From Cricetomys ansorgei (lineage: Eukaryota > Chordata > Mammalia > Rodentia > Nesomyidae): a DNA stretch of 64,000 nt. The position numbers and the translations under genes were made by a program. Under the pieces are notes generated by a model. That model searched no databases. It worked only from the letters and a program-made list of their open reading frames with translations, and had not been told where the DNA came from. The stretch covers positions 1,612,001 through 1,676,000 of the forward strand of contig JAMJFZ010000811.1 in NCBI GenBank assembly GCA_026225945.1, read 5' to 3'. Within the stretch, counting starts at the first letter, position 1. Every line of letters begins with the position of its first letter. Below are positions 36,360 to 48,125 of this stretch, in pieces.

Positions 36360-36690
36360 GGATGATAAGCTCTCGAAGCCCACCTGTAGTTTAAAAGCTG
36401 TTGGCAGTTGGTGGCTGCTCAAGGAAGGAGAGCCAGTTTACTTCAGGGATCAAGTCAATGGTAGGTTGTCTATGACCCAGCAGATGATCCCACAAACATG
36501 CTTATATGAGCAGGGTGAATTGGAAACAATGGGCTAAATAAATAAATAAAATTTAAAAGGACATGAGATTCAGAGAATGACAATCATAGGAGATTGTTGG
36601 GGGCTTCAGACAGAGGGTGGGAGTGGATATGATCATAAAACATTGTATTCAAGTACAGATAAAATACTACAAAAATGAAAAAGGACTTTG
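36360..36690 (+). mobile_element. L1 3'UTR (same type as 32600-33060)
   Basis: GTTGGCAGTTGGTGGCTGCT, AAGGAAGGAGAGCCAGTTT, and a G-rich end followed by an A-rich tail. It is collinear with the distal half of 32600-33060. Confidence 0.65.
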
Positions 36691-37089
36691 TATCTACCCT
36701 CTACAACTATTTCAAAATCAAATCATTATCTAAATTGCAAAATGTGGCTTACTGAAGCACTATCAACTAGTGATGAAATCGCAGACCAAAACAGAGAAAT
36801 AAGATATGTGCTAGGAGGTAGCAAGTGTTTTAAGCTTCTGTTGAAATTACAGTGAAAGTCCATTGGCAAATAATACCAAACAATGCACTGAAGAGAGGCT
36901 AGGAAAACTCACACAGGATGGTGGTAAAATATAGATTCCATGGTTATTTCCCGTTGTCTCATGTGAAAACTTTGTTCTGCCATTGAGACTCATTTAAAAT
37001 GTGGTAAATTAAATTTTCCACGAGGAAGGAAAAATGGGAAAAGGTTCAAAACTAAGATTCAATAAAAAATTATGACAAGAAACACTATA

Positions 37090-37600
37090 CAGTTTTTTTG
37101 TAAATGTAAATTATATAATTTTATTATAATTTTTGTTGTTTAAAACAATTTGAAGTTTAAATATATTTTGATCATATTTTTACCCTTCTCAAAGTCCTTC
37201 TAGATCTTCTCTCCCTTACTACCCAACTTTAAATTCTTTCTAAAAAAAAACAAAAACCAAACAAACAAAAACTCAATATAACAATAAACCTCCAAACCAA
37301 GAAAACAAAATAAAACCACCCTCCACAAAAGCCCCACCATATTGTTCCCAAATAAAAACACACACCTTCAGACATACACATACATGCACACAAAAGAAAA
37401 CATTCTAGAATCCAGTTATATGTTGGTCAACTACTTCTAAACATGAGGCTTGTCCTGAAGTGTTTTATATACACAGCGTCCTTCTTTTGACTGATTTTTC
37501 TTCTCTCAGCTGTCATAAGTGACAGTTAAGTTGTTAGTATTTACCCTAGTGGCTAAGTGTTTATTCCTTTATTCATTTAAAAATATTAAGATAAAACAAA
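37090..37600 (-). mobile_element. Rodent L1-associated untranslated sequence, antisense
   Basis: A TCCTTCTAGATCTTCTCTCC stretch, a long A/C-rich AAAACAAAAACC block and GTTGGTCAACTACTTCTAAA form a recurrent rodent repeat that I associate with L1 untranslated regions. The family name is uncertain. Confidence 0.5.
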
Positions 37601-38496
37601 AACTATCACATCAAAGTTGAAGGAGAAAAACCAACCGAAGAAATAGCTCAAGATAAGGCACAAGAATCATAGACCCACTTGATTGCACACTCAGAATCCC
37701 ATAGAAACACTAAATTAGAAGCCATAATAAATACACATAAGACCTGGTTCAAACCTATGCAGGCCCTGTGCATGCTGCTTCAGTCTTTGTAAGTTCACAC
37801 GAACTTTGCTTAGGGTGATTTCAAGAATCATGTCTTCTTCATGTCTTCCATTCTGAATAGCTTCTGTAAGACAAAGGACATCATCAATAAGACAAAGCGA
37901 CTGCCAACAGATTTCCAACTCCACATCTGATTGAGGGCTAATTAGATATTAAGAAAACAAATATCCAATTAAATACGTATTTTAAAAAGATTTTGTGGAG
38001 TTTCTGAATTTAGTTTTACATAAAGAGATCTGACACATGGGTGAAAGAATGTAGTCAATGAAAAACATCTACGGAGATTAGATATGGGGTGCAACTATTT
38101 TGGAAAAAAAATGAAAGAAATGGAGCAAGGTTTGATGTGACCTGATTATGGAAGTGAAAGCAGAAAGCATTGGATGGGTCAGACAAATTTGGGGTGGGAT
38201 ATGATGCACTTAAAAGTGTAAGAGTTCAAATGTGTAATGAGTGCATCTGCTAACAAAGAGAGGGCAGAACTGGAGAAAACTGGTAGAGTGAGTGGCTGAG
38301 CACAGAGCCGAGGCAAGTCAGAAAATTAATGGCAGGTGTTCTTGTCATAGGATGTCAGACAGAAATCATATTGATTGTGTATGTGTATACATATGTGTGT
38401 ATATATATGTATAGTAGAGTTCCCTTTCTTTGATTCAGCAGGGCATTTTCTTTAAATAATTATTTTTAATTGTTCTGTGCATTAAATTCTTCTACT

Positions 38497-38645
38497 GCCA
38501 GGCAATAGTGACACATGCCTTTAATCCTAGCACTTGGGAGGCAGAGACAGGCAGATCTCTGTGAGTTCGAGGACAGCCTGGTCTACAGAGTGAGTTCCAG
38601 AGTTACAACCATGAATCCCTGTCTCGCAAAACCAAAAGAAAAAAA
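38497..38645 (+). mobile_element. B1 SINE, sense
   Basis: CCAGGCAATAGTGACACATG, CTTGGGAGGCAGAGACAGG, CTGTGAGTTCGAGG and GTCTACAGAGTGAGTTCC, ending in CCCTGTCTCGCAAAACC and an A-rich tail: a near full-length B1. The CTGTGAGTTCGAGG word is common in rat and cricetid copies. Confidence 0.95.
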
Positions 38646-39426
38646 AATTTCTTCTACCATACCTTCACAATGAAAATAGCACATAAAATGATTCAGTTAT
38701 GTTTCACTTATTCATCTAGAGTCAAGCTGTGACTATTGATTTTATCTATTACAAATCACACTCCTAGTTTCACATTTATCTTTTCTGCTGTGTTCAACAC
38801 TCTATCACAAAATTGAATGCAAGCAACCCTCAGCCATATCAATCACATCTAAAACAAGTATGTAATTTGTAGCTGAAATACAAACTAACTTTATTCTGAT
38901 TATATAATTTCATATAGTTATTTTTCAGAGATTCTTATTGTGTTTAAAATTTTAAATAATTTAGTACAAACTCTACTAATTTGTATGATAATTTTCCTAA
39001 GATATAGAAAAAATAAAACATGTATTGAAATCTAAGAGAGGCTATGTATTTTAATAATTGTTACTTCTAATGTTTCTAAGAAGTATAGGACCTCCCAAAG
39101 AAAAGTAAAATGTAAGACTCATCTCTGTTCATGAATACTGGCCATTGTCTAGATATCCCACTAGTCCTTGAAAAATGTTCTTTAATTTCTTTTACATATG
39201 AATGTAAAGAGCTGCAATAAATTGTTTTTTGTAGTCATGTAAATATAACAAAGAATTCAATATGAGCCGTACAGTTATAACCTGATGGGCCTTCTTATTA
39301 GGAAAGATAAAACTTTTAAAAAATATATTCTACAGGAAATCAGTGACCTTGAGTAAGAAGAGCTGGTGTGTGCTAGATATCAGACAGCTGGTGCGTGGCG
39401 TAGGCAGCTGTAAGGACAACAGAAGC
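38646..39426. other. 5' flank of the OR52E-like pseudogene
   Basis: Nothing recognised. A weak AG acceptor candidate (GGACAACAG, about 39414-39422) precedes the pseudogene ATG. Confidence 0.4.
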
Positions 39427-40361
39427 ATGGTCTCTCCCAATCACACACAATTCCACTCACACTTTTTTCTTCTTCTGGGAATTCCAGGACTGGAGAATGT
39501 ATGTATATGAATCGGATTTCCATTTTTTTTTTGTTATTTGACTGCTCTTCTGGGAAATATTATGATTATTTTTGTGATTCAGAAGGAGCACAGTCTCCAT
39601 CAGCCCATGTTCTACTTCTTGGTTATCTTGTCATCTACTGACCTGGGTCTGTCCACATCCACCATCCCCAAGATGCTTGGAATCTTCTGACTCAACCTCA
39701 GAGAGATATCGTTCAATGGGTTTGTGATTCAGATATTCTTCATCCACCTGTGCACAGGCATGAAGTCAGCTGTGCTGGTGGCCATGGCCTATGATCGCTA
39801 CGTGGCCATCTGTAACCCTCTTCACTAAACCCTGGTGCTGACAAACAAGATAGTATTCATCATTGCTTGGGTCATCCTCCTGAGACCCTTAGCCATTGCA
39901 ATCCCCTTTGTTGTGCTCATCCTGAGATTGCCCTTCTGTGGACATCAAGTTATCCCACACATACTGTGAGCACATGGGCATTGCCCGCTTGTCCTGTGCC
40001 AGCATCAAGGTCAACATCATCTATGGGTTGTGTGCCATCTCTATCCTGGTGTTTGATATTGTAGCAATCATATTCTCTTATGTCCATATCCTTCATGCTG
40101 TCTTCCGCCTACCTTCCAGGGATGCCCGACTCAAGGCTCTCAGCACCTGTGGTTCTCCTGTCTGTGTCATGCTTTCCTTCTATATGCCCGCATTTTTTTT
40201 TCATGACCCACCAATTTGGCCGAAATGTTCCCCAATACATTCATATTCTTCTTGTCAACTTTTATGTTGTCATCCCCCCTGCTCTCAATCCTGTTATTTA
40301 CGGTGTTAGAACTAAGCAGATCAGAGATTGGGTAATTATGGCCATTAGAAATAAACTCTAA
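39427..40361 (+). pseudogene. OR52E-like olfactory receptor pseudogene
   Basis: A full-length but dead class I receptor. Recognisable pieces in order are [55 protein letters not shown] and [13 protein letters not shown]. Premature stops in the first frame are TGA at 39508-39510 (a Trp position in relatives), TGA at 39688-39690 (also usually Trp) and TAA at 39826-39828 (usually Tyr). Two net losses of 2 bases shift the frame: one in the CA-rich stretch at about 39956-39963, and one at the T9 run, 40193-40201. The three frames together cover the whole receptor. The layout matches the intact gene at 48126-49064, suggesting a tandem duplicate. A functional receptor is not possible from this allele. 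Confidence 0.95.
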
Positions 40362-40859
40362 ATATTTAGATGTTTGAAGTTAAGACTTCAAAAAAAGAAA
40401 AGAAGAAAAAAATCTTGACCTTACTTTTCACACCCTAAAATAAAATTATGATATCTGATGAAAAGGTTATCCAATGTGCAGATTTATGAAGCATTTTATT
40501 TTTGTAATGTGGAAAAACAGCCCTAAATTTTTAATATAGGCCATAGCTTCAATCACATATCAAAATGTCAATCATCGTATTGACATTGACATCTACATGA
40601 AAAAAAATCACATGAACCTAGTAGACGTGAGTAGGACAATAACAAGTATTTACAGAAAACATAGTGACATTCAATTTTCAAACTTTGTGTTAATCTTAAT
40701 TCTTTCTTTTACATACACATGTGTATATGTGATTATACATCACATACATATGTATATATGTCTATATATATTCCTGTGGGTGTGTGCACGTGTGCATAGA
40801 TGCATGTTTATATATGTTTGCACATGTGTGTATGGAGGCTAAAAAATGATACCTGATGT
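40362..40859. other. 3' flank of the pseudogene
   Basis: A-rich sequence then TG/CA-rich low complexity (40710-40835); no gene. Confidence 0.45.
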
Positions 40860-41108
40860 CTTTACCGATCACTTTCAACCTTATTTTTAGAGACATGGTC
40901 TCTCTCTGAAACTGGTGTTCAATGATTCTGCTAGGGTGGCTGCCTAATGAACTCCAAGGATCTTCCTGTCTTTGCCTTCCTTTTATCAGTGCTGGGGTTA
41001 CAGATATGTGTCGTGACAATAGGCTGGCACACAGATGCTGGGGTTCTGTGGATAGATCCTTGTGTTTGCCCAGCAGAATCTGTCTTGACTGAGTCATCTC
41101 TCTTGTCC
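40860..41108 (-). mobile_element. B4-type composite SINE, antisense
   Basis: AGAGACATGGTCTCTCTCTG, GGATCTTCCTGTCTTTGCC, GTGCTGGGGTTACAG, then GGTTCTGTGGATAG and GACTGAGTCATCTCTC give the ID/B1 composite order of B4 elements in reverse. Confidence 0.75.
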
Positions 41109-41281
41109 TTAACTTGTTAAATTCTTATTTCTTTAATATGGAGCAATCACTGCTTAATAATATTTTTTTGTCTCACAAAAGCTCAAGCAGATTAGTCTGC
41201 AATCTAAAGGGATAAAAGTTTTACACACACAGCCAGGTGGATAAAGAACACACAAAGTCCTTTTCTGAGTTGGTAAAGATT

Positions 41282-41286
41282 TGTGT

Positions 41287-41368
<82 letters not shown>
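41282..41368. repeat. Compound (TG)n(TGTC)n microsatellite
   Basis: About 55 bases of TG with one interruption pass directly into about nine TGTC units. The open frames here translate the repeat (RQTD, HT) and are artefacts. Confidence 0.97.
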
Positions 41369-41671
41369 ATACCATGTAGATTCAGATGTCTACTGTGATC
41401 AGTAAAGGACACTGAATCTCTTGGTTCTAAGGAACAGGGATATGAAATACATGATATGGATGCTGGAAACTTAATTCTGAACTGAACAATAGAGTGTAAA
41501 AAAGTAGAGATTCAGACAAAAGTATGACTATAGGAGCTGTTTGTTTCCATTTCATTCATGGCAGCATGCTGTACCCATGGGTTGACAGAATTGTAAGAAC
41601 CGAGGATGAGAATGGAGTATGAAAGAGAAGATTAACAACCCACAAAGTTAATGTCCATAGGAATGGAAGAG

Positions 41672-41809
41672 CACCAAGTACTAATGACAGTGTTAAGTCA
41701 CCAAGTATTGATTAACAGTGTTAAGTCACCAAGTACTGATTAACCGTGCTAAGTCACCAAGTATTGATTAACACTGTTAAGTTACCAAGTACTGATGATA
41801 GTATTGAGT
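41672..41809. repeat. Five-unit minisatellite, 27-28 bp unit
   Basis: Five consecutive units starting CACCAAGTA or TACCAAGTA, with lengths 27, 28, 28, 28 and 27. Each contains a TGAT(T/G)A word and an imperfect palindrome like TTAACAGTGTTAA, and ends AAGT or GAGT. Units differ at a few positions, so the array is not a recent perfect expansion. Confidence 0.95.
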
Positions 41810-42399
41810 AACATAAATCAAACCCCAAACATAAAAATAACATGCAGATTTTTCTTCAGCTGTATTTTTGTCAAAATATTAAATGAATGTGTAAATAGTA
41901 AATAATCATACTGTTCAGTATGACCATAGAGAGCTTTGGTTTCTGGACAAGTATTTTAAGAACTATCAGATAAAATATATCACATTAATATTACATATTA
42001 ATGTCTATAGTATATGAGGATAATTAGCATCTTCTAATCGAATGAAAGACTATTCATTACTCCAGTGAGTAATTTAAAATACACAACTTAGACATTAAAA
42101 TTCAGAACAAAAATGTGTGTGTACAATTAACATATAATAATAGGGACAAGGTACTACTGGGAAGAAAATCACACTCTGAGAGGTAATGATAAGAAACAGC
42201 ATCCTAAAATGGCATGGAGTTAGGACATATGCAAACAGTACAAAACAAGCAACATTGCTGATGAGACAGCAAGTGATATTTTCTGACCACCAAAGGTTTT
42301 CAGAACTATACTTGGTACTTCAGGTAGATTATCTATTTATTCGTTTGAGTCAAGATTCAGATTTTAAACAATATGCACAACCATTTTGCCATTACACAC

Positions 42400-42550
42400 A
42401 CACCACAGAGAGAGAGGGGAGGGCAATAGCAATAATAAAAACTGTCAACTTGAGAGTGGAGGGAACAAAGAAGGGGTACAAGGGAGGGTAGCTAGTAGGG
42501 ACTGAAGGAAGGAAAGAAAATTGAATTATATTTAAATTAAAATATATTTT
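42400..42550 (+). mobile_element. Possible L1 3' terminal fragment
   Basis: A purine-rich segment (GAGAGAGAGGGGAGGGC, then GGGTACAAGGGAGGG) followed by AT-rich sequence resembles L1 3' ends, but the match is short. Confidence 0.35.
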
Positions 42551-43199
42551 GAGTACAAAAGAAATTAAAACAAAATTGTAGATATTAAAATGACTTAGTT
42601 TCAGGTAAATTTCCCTTAAGCTCTTTGGTATGACTTAATATAGAAATATAGTATAAAATATGCAATCAGATATTAAGAAAGTTTTAGGAATGAACATGAC
42701 ATTATATAATTGAAAATGGAATTATAAAAGGTACTGTGCATTGTCTGAAAAAAAATGAATAAAAGTGACAAAGATATATGTAAAAGTATAATTCCAAATA
42801 TAATAAAATATAATTACAGAGATTAAGAGGCATAAAAGCTATAATTAAAAGTTAACTACATAGAAAATGGTGTTTCTATAAAGCAAAGTATAAAAGGGAA
42901 TGCATATTTCTCAGGTAGGTTTTGAACCCATAGGATTCTGATGGCATGATACAGCCCTCAGAGACTCTCAGTCCCTCAGCAGACTAGCCTAAGCTAGCTT
43001 CTCAGGGGAGCCCCCTTGTCTTCATAAAGCCTTCATCTGGAGAAGCCTGTAACAAGAATCCTGGGCTGCCTGTCACTGTGGGAAGAGGCAGCTCTTTGTC
43101 CTTCTCGATAAGGTAGCCCAGGTCTTGTGAATGTGTGGTGTATCAACCACTTGCTGAGGCAAGCTGGCACAGTGGACCCAAAGGAATTACTGGAAGTTA

Positions 43200-43375
43200 G
43201 ATCAGGTGGTTCTAGTCACAGTTACGTCACAGGTAAAAGTGACATCTCACTTTGCTTCAGTTGCCACTGTGGAAAGGAAGTTCCCAGACAGAGACGAGCA
43301 CAGTTCTCCCGTACAAGGGCCCTGGTGAGTGCCCGGTGTCCAGAGCCGCAGCGTCTACTTAACGTATCTATGTTG
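43200..43375 (+). promoter_or_regulatory. CpG-enriched block with CRE-like site and splice donor; candidate first exon
   Basis: In otherwise CpG-poor DNA, about 150 bases hold eight CpGs. TTACGTCA at 43222-43229 is a near-consensus CREB/ATF site, and CTG/GTGAGT (GT at 43325) is a good splice donor about 100 bases later. The intact OR52E-like exon, with a strong acceptor at 48078, lies 4.75 kb downstream on the same strand. A first non-coding exon is a reasonable inference; an old LTR is the main alternative. Confidence 0.4.
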
Positions 43376-43450
43376 AGTCTTAGTGGTCTCCTTATACACT
43401 TGGCACAGCTTCTTAATGGGGAGCCTTTAGATATGACCTAGTACTCAGGC

Positions 43451-44800
43451 CTCCAGTATGTTTGTTAATGTATGTTAACTGGTGAGATTCTGAAAGGCTA
43501 TTGCTGTTTTTTTTTTTTTTTCCATTTGAGGATAGCTTTAGTGATAATGTGCCGATTCGAGTCAGTCTTGTATTGTTCAATGGAGTTAAGTCTTCCACAC
43601 GTGTTGCAGGTTTCGTAATGTAATTCAGGAGATTTATAAATTTATCCCAAAAACTTTTAAAAATAAGTGTGAGTGAGGGATCTTTAAATGATTCACCCAT
43701 TTGTCACCTAGCTAACAGGTAACGTGTACTTAGAATGACGATTTAAAGTAAGGCTTCTAATCTAACTGGACGTCTTTGTTTTCAACCTATACTGAATGTG
43801 AATGATGTGGACTCCATCACACGGTTTCTCCCGGCATAATGAATTTTCATCTGTACAGCTGTCATGATGTGCTTTATTTTCTAATCAGGTGTTAGAACCA
43901 GAACCATCCCCACACATAACGAGAAAAATTTCTTCCAGCCTAGTGGAGTAAATTTGCATCAAGGCATTTTTCTCAGCCCCTCCTATGCAGCCATATTGAT
44001 AATATTATTATAGTCATAGCCTTTACAGGTAAAGAGTAAAACTCAGGGCATGATTTGTCCAAGGCTGTTAATAAGTGGCAGAATGAAGTTGTAAATGTGG
44101 ATTTTCCTGGGTCCAAAGAGTATGGCTAGACACTGTAAATGAATTGCTTCCCAGTCACCCATGGTGGAGTCAAGGGATTTATGTGGATATAAAGAGCCTA
44201 TGAGTGCATGAAAGAGAATGGAACAGAAAGAGCGAGTAAGGAGATATCTTAAATCATGAAGTCTTCAAATAAGTGCATACTACACCTCTGTTGAGAAGTT
44301 TGTATAATAGAGGAGTGTGGAGTGTTGTTGCTTTAACTGTAAGGCCAGCATCTATCAGTGGATAATGATTGCCAGTACCGTGGAGGCATTCTGGCTCTTA
44401 ATCCATGGGTATTAAATTTTAAAAGTAATTAATGAGTTATTGGTGTGTTTTGGAATTTAGATGTAGGGTGTTATTATATCTCATATGTATGATATTATTG
44501 CTATAGGCACCAAATACATACAATCACAGAATCAGAGTCAGTATAAAGAATGGTTTGGAAGGGAAATTGTCCCTTAATGACAGCAGAATAACAGATGGGA
44601 AGGATAGTAACACTCATTTCAAAAGGGGTTGTATCAGAAAGAAAAGGCAAATACACTATCTCTAAAATGCGCTGCCAAGTGCAAAGCTTTGTTAATACAA
44701 GTTGTATTTGACTTCATGTTATAAAAGGTTTATACTGACACTTGCTTTGTTATGATGTATAATATATCTATAATATATTTCTGTATCTATGCATCATTTG
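43451..44800. other. Gene-free stretch
   Basis: Contains a T-rich run near 43508-43522; no gene or named repeat recognised. Confidence 0.4.
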
Positions 44801-44858
44801 ATATAGATAGATATAGATAGATATCAATATAGATACAGATATAGATATAGATAGATAA
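44801..44858. repeat. Imperfect (GATA)n tract
   Basis: About a dozen GATA words, interrupted by TATA and CAGA variants. Confidence 0.9.
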
Positions 44859-44929
44859 TGGAGAACTGAAACAAAGGATACTCTTATCCTGAATCTCAGC
44901 AATCAGAAACCTCCTACACTTTCTTTTTT

Positions 44930-45400
44930 ATTTGAATTTGACTTTTTTAAAATAAAATTTCGCATGTATAAATGGCACACATATTCATATTTTTTGACAG
45001 GTGCATATACATATATATTTTATATCACTGTAATGATATAATTATCCACCCCTATCTCCTCTCAACCCTGACAGCTTGCCTGAAGCAACACCATTTAATT
45101 TTCCTGTCTAAAAATTGATACATGTTGTATCACACGTAACATGTTAAGTATGTTTTATAATAGTAGGTACATTAACTTAGTATAATAGTTTAAAATTTAT
45201 TTATTCATTTGCATTAGTAGTTAGTCCATACTAATTGCTGAGTAGAGTGCTTTTCTATAAACCGTTCTCATATTAACTGGTGCTTTGAGAACAGCCATGA
45301 ATAAAGCCAGCATGAACATCTTTGTGCTCATCTTGAGATGATCATTTTTTCCTCTCTCTTGAACAACCATTTTGGAGTTTAATTTCTGTAATAATGGATA
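44930..45400 (-). mobile_element. Probable old L1 fragment, antisense
   Basis: Sequence such as AACAGCCATGAATAAAGCCA and GCATGAACATCTTTGTGC resembles antisense L1 3' text. It is strongly diverged, and the boundaries are guesses. Confidence 0.4.
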
Positions 45401-46447
45401 TGGAATATTACTGAACTTAGAAGATGCTGTAATTTCCAACTCCAAGTTTGCTCTTTCTATTTTACTGGGTCTATCAGAGGGACCATTGTTCCATCATACC
45501 GAACATGGTTGCTCTGAGTTTTAATTTTAGGCACCGTTTCTTTATGTGCTTCTGTTCTATTACAGATGCCTGGTGATCTGGGTGATTTTAATACATTTAC
45601 ATATTCTTATTGTAATATTGTCAATTTAAGTCCCTTTCTTTTCCCCCATTACCTTTAAAATTATTTTGAGACATTTATACGCTCTAAAAAGTTGTTTTCA
45701 GAAGTAGAAATAGGGGATGTGAACAATTCCTCCCATATGTGCCATCTCCACATTCATTATTCTAGCAATCTTCTAAAATTTGAAAGATAAAATATATAAC
45801 TTTTATAGTTATTTCCTCTCATGTCTTAAGAAGCCATTTCTTCCCAATGGTAAAATATATATTTCTTGTGCTGAGCCCAAAATCATGTTTCTTAAAAAGA
45901 TTTATTATATTTTCATTATTTTTAGAAACTATTTTTAACTTTAAAAAGCTTGATATATTTCAGGTATGGAAGTGATAAATCTGGAAGGGCTATAAAGTTA
46001 GACTTGAGATTTTATTCTTTTAAATATGATAAAATTAGTTTTGCAAGATTCTTCTACGTTTAATTTCCTTATAAAAATCAGGTTGCATGTAAATATTTGC
46101 ATCTTGTTTGCCCATAATTGTGCAGTTGTCACTTTCCCTTAGACTATATTCTTTTAATAACATTGAAATCTTTTATTGTGTGACTTTTAACAGGTCTCAG
46201 GGACTCAACTGACCTGTATTCTTAAGGGGCTCACAGAGACAAAAGCAGCAGAGGGGACCCTCATGGTTCTCTACAAATATCTCTTGGTCATCTGGCTTGT
46301 TCCCGTAAAAGTCCTACAAGTTGGAGTTATGGGGGAGTCTCTGACCCTTATAGCAACCCTTATGTACCCTCTCCTCCTGCTGGGCTGCCCCATCCAGCCT
46401 TGATGTATGGGTTGACACCAGCCTTGTCCCACCTTGTTATGCCCTGG

Positions 46448-46450
<3 letters not shown>

Positions 46451-46512
<62 letters not shown>
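46451..46512. repeat. (AT)31 microsatellite inside an L1 3'UTR
   Basis: 62 bases of uninterrupted AT. Cruciform-prone and probably length-variable. Confidence 0.97.
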
Positions 46513-46514
<2 letters not shown>

Positions 46515-46642
46515 CCAAGAAGCTTGCTCTTTCATAAGGGGAAATGAGGGTAGGGGGGTGAATCTGGAGGAGAGAGAAATGGAGGGGAGCTGGTAGAAGT
46601 GGGTGGAGGGGAGGCTGGGGTTTGGGATTTATTCTAAGAGAG

Positions 46643-46698
46643 TAATAAATAAATAAATAAATAGATAGGTAGGTAGATAAATAAATAAATAAATAAAT
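46643..46698. repeat. (TAAA)n tail repeat with GATA/GGTA interruption
   Basis: TAAA units flank TAGATAGGTAGGTAGA. It sits at the L1 tail and probably grew from its poly(A). Confidence 0.9.
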
Positions 46699-46843
46699 GA
46701 GTTAGTTATAAACAGAACATGTATTTCTTTTATTAAATCAATTTCAGGACTGTAGATGGAACCTAGAGTCTTTTGGATAATTAGCCAGTAGTTCACTAAT
46801 GAGCTCTATTCCTGGCTCAGATATATTAATATTTTATTTAATG

Positions 46844-46845
<2 letters not shown>

Positions 46846-46893
<48 letters not shown>
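46846..46893. repeat. (CA)24 microsatellite
   Basis: A pure CA run of 48 bases. Confidence 0.97.
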
Positions 46894-46894
<1 letters not shown>

Positions 46895-47059
46895 CATTTG
46901 GATTGGACTAGATTCAACTTGTACTTTCTCTCCTCCAATTTTTCCACTATTCTATAATTTTCCCTTTTATCTTCATTTCTCACTCTCTTTCTCTGTCTCA
47001 TTTTTAAACTTAATGCTCACTGAGCTCATTTAGTGCTCTCTGTACGTGCAGATTTGATT

Positions 47060-47185
47060 CTGTGACATGTTCTCACTAAGTTGCCCACTCCGACCACTCT
47101 CTCTGGAGCCTAGGCAGAGCTTGAATATGGGATCCTTCTGCCTCAGTTTCCTGAAAAGCTGATATTACAGGTCTGTACCATCAGG
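47060..47185 (-). mobile_element. B1-related SINE, antisense, diverged
   Basis: TTCTCACTAAGTTGCCCACT, GGGATCCTTCTGCCTCAG, CCTGAAAAGCTGATATTACA and GGTCTGTACCATCA follow the antisense B1/Alu order with many changes. Confidence 0.55.
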
Positions 47186-48059
47186 ATTGCTTTCTTTTTT
47201 TCTTGCTGTGTTAAGCTTGAAGAAACTTGAAATGTATATTAACAGAATTGATGAGTTCATATTTTTGATTTATTCTAAATTCTACAAGAACAATTTTTAG
47301 TGTTTCAACATTTGGTATAATACTAGTTCAGCTTTTCTTTATTTCCATATTTACTCAAAGTTTTTCAAACTATTGAGAATATAAATTACCTTTTTAGGTG
47401 ATCTTGGAGCCTAATGCCAGCTATGTAAGTAATCCTCCACTGAGCTAACCCTGACATAGATGCTAAATTTAATGCAATACTTTTCCATCTCTAATATAAA
47501 CATGATATTTAGCATTAATTATTTATATAGAAAGTTCCAAAAATTTAATTATCAAAATAGGAAAACACTAATAATTGATTCATTGAAGCATTAACAATGA
47601 AACCTTTGTTTCATTAAATGGGAGGTGCGAGCACATTATTAATTTTGAAAATAAAGAGTCCATACCTACAAATCAGGTACTGTGAATGGCAGACACAGTT
47701 GGAATCTCTTCCCATTCTACTTTATTCTCTTTCGTACAGCATTTTGGGTGTTTTATTTTTCTTAAATATAACTCAACTCAGATAATTTAAAAATATTTTA
47801 AATAAATTGACTATTAAAAAATATTCTCCATCATTTTGTGTAGATGAGCATTTTGAAAACGATTTAACTAAGGAGAGTAGTTAATCATCCCCTGGCTGTT
47901 GTGAGAAAAGAGTTTCTTTTTATTATTTCTGCAATGCTAAATGGAGTAGTTGGTTATTTGACTATCTCATATAGTTAATTGCTCTTTGATTTCCTTTAAT
48001 GTTGCTTTTAAGAGTTCACTTGATATGTCCTCACATATACTAATCACCATCTTTTGTGC
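47186..48059. other. 5' flank (presumed intron) of the OR52E-like gene
   Basis: AT-rich; no gene or named repeat recognised. Confidence 0.4.
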
Positions 48060-48078
48060 ACTGTCTTTTCTCTCCCAG
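48060..48078 (+). promoter_or_regulatory. Predicted 3' splice site of the OR52E-like coding exon
   Basis: A strong pyrimidine tract ends in TCTCCCAG, with AG at 48077-48078. It leaves 47 bases of 5'UTR before ATG 48126. This is one of the two best acceptors in the window, and it separates the upstream in-frame codons from the real coding exon. Confidence 0.75.
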
Positions 48079-48125
48079 AAATACTGAAGAAAAATCGTAG
48101 ATTATCTCTGAAAAGTGCCAGAGGG

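Larger units (their letters stand above)
46170..46740 (+). mobile_element. L1 3'UTR interrupted by a (TA)n expansion
   Basis: GGGACTCAACTGACCTGTAT, CTGCTGGGCTGCCCCATCC and CTTGATGTATGGG, then after the TA tract a G-rich segment (GGTAGAAGTGGGTGGAGGG) and a TAAA-repeat tail, follow the order of rodent L1 3'UTRs. Confidence 0.75.

Noticed and set aside
43127..43441. 104-codon open frame over the CpG-enriched block
   Set aside because: No protein-family resemblance, and it runs straight through the good splice donor at 43325; a non-coding exon explains it better.
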